Of a DNA stretch of 64,000 bases, positions 1-8,200 are shown piece after piece. A program made the position numbers and the translations under genes. The DNA lies in assembly GCF_044466355.1 (NCBI RefSeq), contig NZ_JBITMQ010000002.1:124001-188000 (forward strand), in the 5' to 3' direction. This stretch comes from Actinophytocola sp044466355 (GTDB lineage: Bacteria; Actinomycetota; Actinomycetes; Mycobacteriales; Pseudonocardiaceae). How positions within the stretch are numbered: position 1 is the stretch's first letter; every line of letters begins with the position of its first letter. A model generated the notes under the pieces. It worked only from the letters and a program-made list of their open reading frames with translations. It did not search any database and was not told where the DNA came from.

Positions 1-2767
1 GCACGGACGGCAGTGTGCAGTCGGGGTGCATGCGCAGCAGTTGGTAGGCGATGCCGCCGGAGCCGGACAGCATGCTGGGCGAGTACACGTCGCGGGCGAG
101 TCCGGTGGTGAGGCCGTTGTTCTCCAGGCTGGTCACCACCGTCGCGGTGAGTTCGGTGCGGTCGGCGGGGCGGGCCGCGGCGAGGAGTTCCCAGGCGCCG
201 GTGTCGCCGTGGCAGAGGGTGTGGGTCCAGCCGAGCCCGCCGTGTTCGGTTGCCGCGACGGCGCGTGCCAGGAGGTCGTCCGCGTGCAGGTCGGCGGCCG
301 CGAGGCCGACGCCGACGGCGCCGTGGCACCAGGCGGCGACGAGGTTGTCCGGGTCGCGGGGGTCGCGCCAGCCACCCTGTTCTGCGTCGTACCAGGTGTT
401 CTCGTAGGCAAGGGCGGCGGCGACGAGTTTGTCGTGCCGGGTGTCGCCGGTGGCTTCGGCGAGACGGGCGAGGGCCCAGGCGATGCCGGTGGCGCCGTGG
501 CCGAAGCCGCCGATGCCGTCGCGCCAGTTGAGGACGGGCCAGCAGGCGTGGCCGTCGGCGGGGCGGAGCGCTTCGGCGGCGAGGCGGTCGCCCGCCCGCA
601 CCGCGAGGTCGGTCCACCGGTCGTCGCCGGTGCGGCGGGCGAGCGCGAGCAGCGGCACGATCACACCCGCGGTGCCGGTGACGATGTCCGGTGCCTCGCT
701 GGCGTCGAGCGCCGCGGGCACCTGGTCGGCGAGTTCGAGCGCTTCGGTGAGGTGGTCGAGGGCCAGCCAGCACCAGATCTGGGAGCCGAGGCCGATGTAG
801 CCGCCCACCGGGTCGGGTCTGCGTTTGGTGGTCGTGGCCTGGTCGAGCCAGTACCGCTGGGTGCGGCGGGCGGTCGCGAGCGTGCCGTCGAGGAGCCCGG
901 CCAGTTCCGGGACCTCGTCGGCTCGGCCCGCGGTGACCTCGGTGCGGTAGCCGGCGAGGAGGAGTGCGACGCCGAGGGTGCCGCCGTACAGGTCGGGCGG
1001 GAGCGGTGTGGTCTGCCACCCGGACCTGACGAGCACCGGCGCGAACCAGGTGGCGGTGCCATCGTCGCCGCGTACGGCGTGGGCGGCGAGTTCGCGGACG
1101 AGTCCGGCGGCGAGGGCGCGGCGTCGGCGGTCGAGGTCACGGGTGTCGGGTTCGGCCGGGGGCATCCGGTGCAGGTCGGGTTCGGTGCCCTGGTTGAGGT
1201 AGGCGCTGACGAGTGCGGCGCGGGTGACGCGGCGTTCGAGGTCGAGGTCGCCGGTGCGCCAGCGGTCGAGCGCGAGCGTGATCTGGTCGGTGCGTGGTCC
1301 GCAGACGGTGCCCGCGGGGGTGTGCAGCCACCCTTCGGCGGGGGTGGAGGTGAACACGGGGATGTCGCCCGCCCACAGGTCGGCGACCTCCGCGCGGTGG
1401 ACGTCGGTCCCGGCGGGGCCGCGGGTGTTGGCGGAGTGCTGGGCGAGCAGCGCGACGGCCTTGTCCTCGGCCGCGCTGGGGTCGTGCAGGCCGACGGGGT
1501 GCCACAGCATCCTGGCGAGTTCGGCGTAAGCCTCGGAGTCCCGGACGACGACACGGACGACGCAGTCGGCGAACGCGGACAGCAGGGGTTCGAGTCCGCC
1601 TGCGTGGTCGAGCGCGGTGATCCGGTCGGCCATCTCCTCGAACCCGGTGAGCACCTCGCCCCAGTAGCGGTGCAGTTGCGGCCGGGGGCTGGGCAGGTTC
1701 TCGGCGGGCGGGAGCGGCTGTGGCCGGATCACGATGCGGGCGGTGTCGGTGCCCGCGCCGTCGAGGTCGGGCAGCCCGATCTCGGGTTGTTCGCCGGGGA
1801 GCATGCCCATGCCGGACCCGTCGACGCCGCGCCACGCGAGACCGGCGCCGCGGCCGGGCAGCAGGCCCGTGCGCAGGACGGTGCCGTTGAGCAGTTCGGC
1901 GGCGATGTCGGTGGCCTCACCCGCGCCGGTGGGCGGGAACGGGGGCCGGGGCGTGAAGACGCTCTCGCAGTCGACGACGACGGGCACGGGGCCCGCGGCG
2001 ATGATGTTCTCGGCGTGCAGGTCGGTGCCGGCGACCAGGCGCATCACGGCGAGCCAGTGCCCGAGGCCGCGGTAGAAGGCGCGTAGTTCGGTGTCGTCGG
2101 CGCAGTGGCGGTGGGTGACGTGTTCGGCCCAGCCGTAGGTGTCGCGGACCAGCACGCGCGGCACGCGGATGGCGTCGGGGCCGTCGGTCAGGGCCGCCAC
2201 GAGTTCGGCGAGCCGGGCGTCGACGGCGGTGGGTCGCGGCTTGTACATGACGGTGCCGCCCGCGCAGTGCACGGCGGTGACGGCGTGCCCGCCGCGGTGG
2301 CTGTCGCCCGCGCCGATGTCGGCCTTGCGCAGCTCGCCGGGGTCGGCGTCGAGGAGGGCACGCAGGTCGGCGCGGTCGGCGGCGAACCGTGCGGCGAAGT
2401 CGCCCGCGGCGGCGCACCGGTTGTCGACGACGACGTGCAGGCGGTCGACGAGGCCCGGGTAGCGGCCGTGGAGCCGGTGCCAGAACCCCTCGTAGGCGGC
2501 CGTGTCGACGAACTCGGTCCAGCGGCCGCGCGGGTCGGGTGCGGTGAGCCTGCCCGTCATCCTGGCGGCGTTGAGTTCGAGCACGAGCACGCGGTTCACC
2601 TTGCGCCGCAACGAGTCCCGCAGCGCGACCTTGGTCGCGTCGAGCACGGCGGCGGTCTCGGTGGCGACGAGCCCGGCGACCCGGGCGAGCCGGCGGGCGA
2701 GCCGGTCCAGCGCGGGGTCGACAAGCCAGTCCAGCGTGCGGTCCAGGTCACCGGCCTCGTCAGTCAC
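1..2767 (-). CDS. lanM: class II lanthipeptide synthetase LanM (C-terminus cut by window edge)
   Basis: Bifunctional enzyme that phosphorylates and dehydrates Ser/Thr of a precursor peptide and then forms thioether rings with Cys. I translated the minus strand directly, because the frame stays open to the window edge. The N-terminal dehydratase (DUF4135-type) domain shows VLELNAARMTGRL, GDSHRGG near residue 150 and MYKPRPT near residue 173. The C-terminal LanC domain begins around DLYGGTLGVALLLAGY and carries the zinc ligands Cys814 (AWCHG) and Cys852-His853 (LCHGDTG). About 922 codons are present, ending in SGSGGIAYQLLRM, the usual last segment of LanM, so few residues are missing. The GTG start lies 11 nt after the precursor stop with no strong ribosome site, which suggests translational coupling. 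Domain identity is clear; the product is unknown. Confidence 0.93.
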   Translation of the reverse strand, partial: MTDEAGDLDRTLDWLVDPALDRLARRLARVAGLVATETAAVLDATKVALRDSLRRKVNRVLVLELNAARMTGRLTAPDPRGRWTEFVDTAAYEGFWHRLHGRYPGLVDRLHVVVDNRCAAAGDFAARFAADRADLRALLDADPGELRKADIGAGDSHRGGHAVTAVHCAGGTVMYKPRPTAVDARLAELVAALTDGPDAIRVPRVLVRDTYGWAEHVTHRHCADDTELRAFYRGLGHWLAVMRLVAGTDLHAENIIAAGPVPVVVDCESVFTPRPPFPPTGAGEATDIAAELLNGTVLRTGLLPGRGAGLAWRGVDGSGMGMLPGEQPEIGLPDLDGAGTDTARIVIRPQPLPPAENLPSPRPQLHRYWGEVLTGFEEMADRITALDHAGGLEPLLSAFADCVVRVVVRDSEAYAELARMLWHPVGLHDPSAAEDKAVALLAQHSANTRGPAGTDVHRAEVADLWAGDIPVFTSTPAEGWLHTPAGTVCGPRTDQITLALDRWRTGDLDLERRVTRAALVSAYLNQGTEPDLHRMPPAEPDTRDLDRRRRALAAGLVRELAAHAVRGDDGTATWFAPVLVRSGWQTTPLPPDLYGGTLGVALLLAGYRTEVTAGRADEVPELAGLLDGTLATARRTQRYWLDQATTTKRRPDPVGGYIGLGSQIWCWLALDHLTEALELADQVPAALDASEAPDIVTGTAGVIVPLLALARRTGDDRWTDLAVRAGDRLAAEALRPADGHACWPVLNWRDGIGGFGHGATGIAWALARLAEATGDTRHDKLVAAALAYENTWYDAEQGGWRDPRDPDNLVAAWCHGAVGVGLAAADLHADDLLARAVAATEHGGLGWTHTLCHGDTGAWELLAAARPADRTELTATVVTSLENNGLTTGLARDVYSPSMLSGSGGIAYQLLRMHPDCTLPSV

Positions 2768-2778
2768 CGTCGGCCCCG

Positions 2779-2976
2779 TCAGCAGCAGTAGACGTTGGCG
2801 GACGCCGTGCACGACGAACAGCGGCTGCCGGGCGGGTCGCAGGCGACGATGTCGCCCTCCGCGAACTCACCGCTGGCGAACACCGGTCCGGCCGGGTTCT
2901 CCATGCCGGGCAGGTCGATGCCCTCCAGCCACCGCGTCACGATCTCCTCCGCGTCGAGGACTGCCCCGTGTGCCAT
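2779..2976 (-). CDS. lanA: class II lanthipeptide precursor peptide, 65 aa
   Basis: Substrate of the LanM encoded 11 nt downstream. The ATG at 2976 is preceded by AAAGGAG at ideal spacing. An upstream in-frame ATG at 3060 overlaps the SARP stop and lacks a ribosome site, so I rejected it. The leader is acidic (LDAEEIVTRWLEGIDLPGMENPAGP) and leads into a core-like tail with Cys46, 53, 56, 64 and 65 and Ser/Thr at 51, 54, 55, 57 and 59, allowing up to five thioether rings. The peptide ends in a Cys-Cys pair. No canonical double-glycine cleavage site is visible; the closest candidate is Glu40-Gly41, so the leader/core boundary is unknown. The sequence is not a lantibiotic I recognise. Confidence 0.88.
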   Translation of the reverse strand: MAHGAVLDAEEIVTRWLEGIDLPGMENPAGPVFASGEFAEGDIVACDPPGSRCSSCTASANVYCC

Positions 2977-3056
2977 GTGTTTCTCCTTTCTGGTCGGGTC
3001 AGGCGACAGTAGGAACCGGTCGCACACGAACCCGCACACGTCCGCGCACACACGCC

Positions 3057-3794
3057 TCATCCACCCCTGCGGACCAGGTCGTGCAGGTCGGTGACGGCCT
3101 GGCTGGGCCGCACCCCCAGCTCGGTGTGGAGCAGGTGGACGAGCCGCCGGTAGCTGTCCACGACCTCGCTGCGACGGCCGGCGGCGGCGAGGGCGAGCAG
3201 GAGCTGGTGCCAGAGCCGTTCACGCAGCGGGTGTTCGCGTACGAGTGCCTTGAGCTCGGGCACGAGTGCGCGGTGCTGGCCGAGGTCGAGCCGGACGTCG
3301 ACGAGTTCCTCGACGGCGGACAGGCGTTCCTCGTCGAGGAGCGTGGCCTGCGGCTGCACCGCGGCGGGCACGGGAATGCCTTCGAGCAGGGGGCCGCGCC
3401 AGAGGCTGAGTGCCTCGGTCAGCAGGGCCGCGGCGCGCGCGTCGTCGCCGTCGGCGCGGCTGTTCCTGCCTTCCCGCAACAGTTGCAGGAACCACGAGGC
3501 GTCCACGTGGGACGGATCGGCGGCGAGGCGGTAGCCGTCGTCGGTGGTCTCGATGCGGGGTCCGTCGCCGGCGCGGAGCAGCCTGCGCAGTTCGGCGATG
3601 TGGGTGCGGAGGTTGGCGGCGGCGGACGGTGGTGGGCGGTGCGGCCACAGCGCGCCGACGAGCCAGTCGACGGCCAGTCGCCGGTTGGGTCGCAGCGCGA
3701 ACACCCCGAGCAGGACGCTCGCGCTGCGCCGGGACGGCCGCAGGACCAGGTGATTCCGGGCGACCACGGGGCAGCCCAGTACCAGTACCCCCAT
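3057..3794 (-). CDS. SARP-family transcriptional activator
   Basis: AfsR/DnrI/RedD-type cluster activator of 245 aa. An N-terminal OmpR-like winged helix (about residues 10-80, including RLAVDWLVGALWP and AANLRTHIAELRRLL) is followed by a bacterial transcriptional activation domain (about 95-240, with ALSLWRGPLLEGIP and ELGVRPSQAVTDLHDLV). I chose the ATG at 3794 because GGAGG sits 6 nt upstream; the longer in-frame extension to 3863 has no support. It lies directly upstream of the precursor and LanM on the same strand, with 80 nt before the precursor start, so it most likely controls that locus and possibly the neighbouring NRPS/PKS operon. Short direct repeats ACCGTCGGAT / ACCGTCTGAT just upstream (about 3820-3842) could be autoregulatory sites, which is only a guess. 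Confidence 0.88.
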   Translation of the reverse strand: MGVLVLGCPVVARNHLVLRPSRRSASVLLGVFALRPNRRLAVDWLVGALWPHRPPPSAAANLRTHIAELRRLLRAGDGPRIETTDDGYRLAADPSHVDASWFLQLLREGRNSRADGDDARAAALLTEALSLWRGPLLEGIPVPAAVQPQATLLDEERLSAVEELVDVRLDLGQHRALVPELKALVREHPLRERLWHQLLLALAAAGRRSEVVDSYRRLVHLLHTELGVRPSQAVTDLHDLVRRGG

Positions 3795-3937
3795 CCAACA
3801 CCTCCGGAACAGACCCCGAACCGTCGGATACGACCGTCTGATGGTGAGGGAGAACCGGTGCACCTGGGAGATTCGTGGGAGAGTTTCCGGTTTTCGGCGT
3901 CACGGTGTCGGTGCGTGTTCCGCCGACTGGCCCAAAC

Positions 3938-3977
3938 GGGACGGGCCGGGTGACAGCTTCGTCACCCGGCCCGTCCC
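3938..3977 (-). terminator. strong hairpin terminator after the DoxX gene
   Basis: A perfect 17-bp inverted repeat (3938-3954 and 3961-3977) around a 6-nt loop lies 8 nt beyond the stop of the DoxX-like gene. It has no T-run, which is common for actinobacterial terminators. It separates the DoxX gene from the SARP/lanthipeptide operon. Confidence 0.8.
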
Positions 3978-3985
3978 GCGCGTGG

Positions 3986-4423
3986 TCAGCGGCGGCGCAG
4001 CCGGTCGAGCGCGAACGCGCCCGGTCCGAGGACGCCGATCAGCAGGAAGATCCATGCGAACAGTGCGGCGGGCTCGCCGCCGTTGGGGATCGGCAGCAGC
4101 GCGATGGGTTGGTGGACGACGAAGTAGGCGTAGGCCATCGAGCCGGAGCACAGCAGGGCCGCGGGCCGGGTGTAGAGGCCGACCAGGACGAACGCGCCCG
4201 CGACGAGGTGGATGACCGATCCCCACCAGCCGGGCCAGCTGAGGAACGGGACGGTGCCACCCATGCCGTCGGTGCCGCCGAACGCACCGAACAGGCCGAC
4301 GAACCCGTGGAGGACGAAGAGGAACGAGACGACGACGCGGGTGGCGGCGAGGACAGGGGCCTGAAGCCTGGTGACGACCGGGGTGGTGGCGGTGGTGGCG
4401 GTGGTGTCGAGCGTGGCGGTCAT
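3986..4423 (-). CDS. DoxX-family membrane protein
   Basis: A 145-aa integral membrane protein with four predicted helices. After a Thr-rich cytoplasmic N-terminus come VLAATRVVVSFLFVLHGFVGLFG, a second helix after FLSWPGWWGSVIHLVAGAFVLVGLY, then SMAYAYFVV and LFAWIFLLIGVLGPG, ending in basic DRLRRR. The HG...GLFGAFGG and GLYTRPAA signatures fit DoxX. Members are linked to redox or thiosulfate-quinone functions, but the substrate is generally unknown. The ATG at 4423 follows a weak GGAAGGAA. It is transcribed away from the divergent methyltransferase and ends in a strong hairpin. I see no evidence that it belongs to either biosynthetic cluster. Confidence 0.8.
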   Translation of the reverse strand: MTATLDTTATTATTPVVTRLQAPVLAATRVVVSFLFVLHGFVGLFGAFGGTDGMGGTVPFLSWPGWWGSVIHLVAGAFVLVGLYTRPAALLCSGSMAYAYFVVHQPIALLPIPNGGEPAALFAWIFLLIGVLGPGAFALDRLRRR

Positions 4424-4543
4424 GGTGACGGTTCCTTCCCAGCGGTGTCGGGTGCCTTCACCAGGTCGTCGAACGGGCCGCGACGGAATCGACACGCTCG
4501 GTCCACGATTTTCGGGCGGAGGCCGTCGGCGGATAATGGCGGC

Positions 4544-5137
4544 ATGGTCGAGCAGAGCATGTGGATGCGGAAGGTCGAGGCCGATCCTGGCCATTCCACC
4601 TGGTACGTCGAGCGGTTCCGGACGATGGCCCGCAACGGTGACGACCTGGCCGGGGAGGCCCGGTTGGTGGACGCCATGGTCGGGCGCGGCGCCCGCATCC
4701 TGGACGCGGGCTGCGGCCCTGGCCGGGTGGGCGGTGCGCTGGCGGCGGCCGGTCACGACGTGGTCGGTGTGGACGTCGACCCGACGCTGATCAAGGCCGC
4801 GGAGGAGGACCACCCCGGCCCGCGGTGGCTGGTTGGTGACCTGGCCGAGCTCGACCTGCGGGAGCGGTTCGACGCGATCGTGTGCGCGGGGAACGTGATG
4901 ACGTTCCTGGCCCCGAGCACGCGGGGCGAGGTGCTCCGCCGGTTCCGGGCGCACGTCCGCGACGACGGCCGGGCGGCGGTCGGGTTCGGCGCGGGCCGGG
5001 GCTACGAGTTCGACGAGTTCCTGGCCGACGCGAGGACCGCCGGTCTGGAGCCGGACCTGCTGCTGTCGACGTGGGACCTGCGCCCGTTCACGACGGACGC
5101 GGACTTCCTGGTGGCCATCCTCCGCCCAACGCCCTGA
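4544..5137 (+). CDS. class I SAM-dependent methyltransferase
   Basis: A 197-aa Rossmann-fold methyltransferase. Motif I is ILDAGCGPGRVGGAL (about residues 47-61), the acidic residue binding the SAM ribose lies in VVGVDVDP, and motif IV is FDAIVCAGNVMTFL. The N-terminal WYVERFRTMA...DLAGEARLVDAMV and the short length fit small stand-alone methyltransferases. I selected the ATG at 4544; the longer open frame upstream is antisense to the DoxX gene and has unnatural composition. It is convergent with the NRPS operon across a shared terminator region. It could be a tailoring enzyme for a neighbouring pathway, but its position outside the operons makes that uncertain. Confidence 0.82.
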   Translation: MVEQSMWMRKVEADPGHSTWYVERFRTMARNGDDLAGEARLVDAMVGRGARILDAGCGPGRVGGALAAAGHDVVGVDVDPTLIKAAEEDHPGPRWLVGDLAELDLRERFDAIVCAGNVMTFLAPSTRGEVLRRFRAHVRDDGRAAVGFGAGRGYEFDEFLADARTAGLEPDLLLSTWDLRPFTTDADFLVAILRPTP

Positions 5138-5252
5138 AAGACGCTTTCGGGACACGGAACGTCCCGATCCGACCGGTGATCAAGCTCGGTCAGGCACAGA
5201 GGATTCTGCGCGGGCCCGCCCGGGCCCGCGCAGCACGTCCGAAAGCGTCTTT
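5137..5252. terminator. nested bidirectional terminator between convergent genes
   Basis: The outer arms AAAGACGCTTTCGG (5137-5150) and CCGAAAGCGTCTTT (5239-5252) are perfect reverse complements. Inside them lies a second perfect hairpin with 13-bp arms and a CC loop (5206-5233), plus a small CGGGAC/GTCCCG stem (5148-5166). The structure lies between the methyltransferase stop and the end of the NRPS operon, so it probably ends transcription from both sides. Confidence 0.75.
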
Positions 5253-5259
5253 GCTGGTA

Positions 5260-8200
5260 TCAGGCCGCCACCGCGGCTTTCGTGCGGGTTTCGCGTTCCT
5301 GGGCGCCGATCAGGTCGTCGGGCAGGGAGTCCTCGATCTCGGTGTCGAAGCGGCGCAGCAGCCGGAGGGCGAACCCGCCCGCGGTGACCACGACGAGGGC
5401 GAGGCCGAACACGATGTAGGCCAGCCCGATACCGCGCCCCTCCCCTGTGCCGATGAGCGCGCCGACCGTGCCCGCGAGCGCGCCGTCGGCGGCCATGAGC
5501 GGTTCAAACAGCGCGGTGGCGCCGGGCGCGAGGAGGGCGAACCCGATCGGCAGGGTGGACCAGGTGATCGTCTGGTTCAGTGCGAACACGCGGCCGTGGT
5601 AGCGCTGCGGGACCTTGACCTGGACGAGGGTGGCATAGATGCCCTGGGCGGTGGCCATGGAGGCGGCCATGAAGAACATGCCGCAGAACACGACGACCAT
5701 GGACGCGTTCAGCCCGATCACGAGGCAGCCGATGGCCGTGCCGAGGTTGAAGACCAGCACGCCGAGCATGCGGCGTTTCTTCGGGCCGCCCCACACCGAC
5801 ATCGCGATGCCGCCGGTGATGGCGCCCGCGGCTTCGGCGAACGCGACCTGCGCCACCTCGGTGGTGGTCGCGAACGCGAGGACCAGCGGGGTGACCAGCA
5901 CGAGGGCGGGTGCGAGGAACACGTTGCCGAGCGCGAAGTAGGCGAGCATGGTGCGGAACCCGCGGTGGTTCCACGAGTACCGGAGGCCGTTGAGGATCGC
6001 GACCATCAGCGGTTCGCGTGGCCGCCAGCCCAGCAGGTCCGGGAACCGGATGAGTGCGAGCGCGACGATGGCGAACACGTAGCTCGCGACGTCGATGAGC
6101 AGGATGCCCTCGAGGTCGATGGTCGCGTAGAGGCCGGCGGCGAGCACCGGCATGAGCAGCTGTGCGGTGCCGGTGGACAGTTGCACGATGCCCATCGCGT
6201 GCCCGAGGTACCGTTTGGGCACCAGTTGCGGCACGGCGGACTGGAACGCGATCCGCTGGAACGAACCGGCCACTTGGGACAGTGAGACGAGCACGTAGAT
6301 GTGCCACAGTGCCAGCGAGTCGGTGAACAGCAGCGCTGCGAGGCCGAGCTGGATGCTGCCGGACACGCAGCTCGCGAGCATCATGACGCGTCGCCGGTCG
6401 ACGCGGTCGGTGATGGCGCCGGCGACTGGGAGGGTGAACACGCCGAACAGCAGCGCGAGCGCCCACAGCACACCGAGGTCGGTGACCGAGCCGGTGCGAG
6501 TGTAGAGCCAGATCGGCAGCGCGAACGCGGTCAGCATGGATCCGGTGGTGGACACCAGCTGGCCGACGGTGACGGCGACGAACCGGCTCATGGTGGCCTT
6601 GACGGCCGGTTCGGGGGTGCCTGCGTGGGTGGTCTGCGTGGCCCGCAGGTCCCAGGGCGCGTCCTCGCCGCGGGCGGCGCGTTCGAGTGGTTCGGTCTCG
6701 CCGCGTTCGATGGCGGGGTGGACGGTGGTGATGATCTCGGCGAGCTCGTCGGCGCGGTACTTCAGGAAGAAGTGGCCCGCCCGGTCGAGGACGACGAGGC
6801 CGAGGGTGTCGGACAGGAACCGCCATTCGGCGTACCGCTCGGTGTGGTAGTCGGTGACCGGGTCCTCGGACCCGACGACGGACACGATGGGTGCGGTGAG
6901 CTTGGCGGCGTTGCGGTCGAGCAGGCCGGTGAAATAGTCCTCGGACGCGCGGGAGTCGGCGCGCATGTTGGAGATGATGCGGTCGGCCTGCTCGGGGTCG
7001 AGTTCGTCGGTGTCGACGCCCATGCTCTTGAGCCAGGCGCCGTAGTGCCGGTTGCTCTTGAGTCGTTCGAGGCGGTTGCGCACGGCGGCGAATACGCCTT
7101 TGGGGCGGGCGAACGGGAACATGGCGCCGATGTAGACGACCTCGATGGCCCTGCCCGCGGCTTCGAGTTTGCGGGCGACCTCGGCGGTGATCGCGGAGCC
7201 GACGCCGCAGTGGCCGTAGAGGGCGAGCGGGCCGTCGACGCGTTCGAGGATCTCGTCGGCGAGCCTGGTCGTCAGGTCGTCGAACGGGAGTGCGTTCTCG
7301 TCGAGGCCGACGTCGTGGCCGGGGATGGCGACGGACCAGAGCGCGTAGTCGTCGGGCAGCGCGTCGGCGAGCGGCTGGTAGACGATGGCGCTGCCGCCGC
7401 CGTAGGGCACGCAGACGTAGCTGAGTTTCTTCTTGCCGCGCCCCGGTTTGGTCAGCTCGTAGAGCAGTTTGCGCGGTCCGTCGTCGGTGACCTCGCCGGC
7501 CATGAACGCGGCGAGGTCGCGGATCGTGCGGTGGGTGAACAGGTCCATGACGCCGACGGCGCGGGTGCCGGTGCTTTCCTTGCGGACGCGGGCGACGACC
7601 TGGGTGGCGAGCATGGAGTGGCCGCCGAGGTCGAAGAAGTCGTCGTCGATGCCGAGGGTGTCGACGCCGAGGATGTCCTTCCAGATCACGGCGAGGAGGC
7701 GTTCGGTGTCGTTGCGGGGTTCGACGAGTTCGGCGCTGGCGTCGCGGGTGACGACGGGTGCGGGCAGGGCCTTGCGGTCGAGCTTTCCGTTGGGGGTCAA
7801 CGGTAGTGCGTCGAGTTCGACGAACGCGGCGGGCACCATGTACTCGGGCAGCGTCTCCTTGAGCGCGGCCTTGAGGTCACTGCCGGTGCCGACGGTGTAG
7901 GCGACGAGGCGTTTGTCGCCGGGGTTGTCCTCGCGGACGATCACGGCGGCTTCGGTGACGCCGTCCTGGTCGCGCAGGGCGGCTTCGATCTCGCCGAGTT
8001 CGATGCGCAGCCCGCGGAGCTTGACCTGGTGGTCGATGCGGCCGAGGAAGTCGATCGTGCCATCCGGAAGCCAGCGGGCGAGGTCACCGGTGCGGTACAG
8101 GCGTTGCCCGTCGGCGTACGGGTCGGGCACGAACCGTTCGGCGGTGAGGGCGGGGCGGCGGTGGTAGCCGCGGGCGAGGCCGACGCCGCCGATGTGCAGC

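Noticed and set aside
26..2086. 686-codon plus-strand open frame over the LanM region
   Set aside because: Antisense shadow of LanM. The translation is Gly/Val/Ala/Glu-rich without any domain, as expected opposite a high-GC gene, while the minus strand gives a full LanM.
2977..3060. Longer N-terminus for the lanthipeptide precursor (93 aa from 3060)
   Set aside because: The extra residues (MRRVCADVCGFVC...) follow no ribosome site, whereas the internal ATG at 2976 has AAAGGAG and gives a normal leader.
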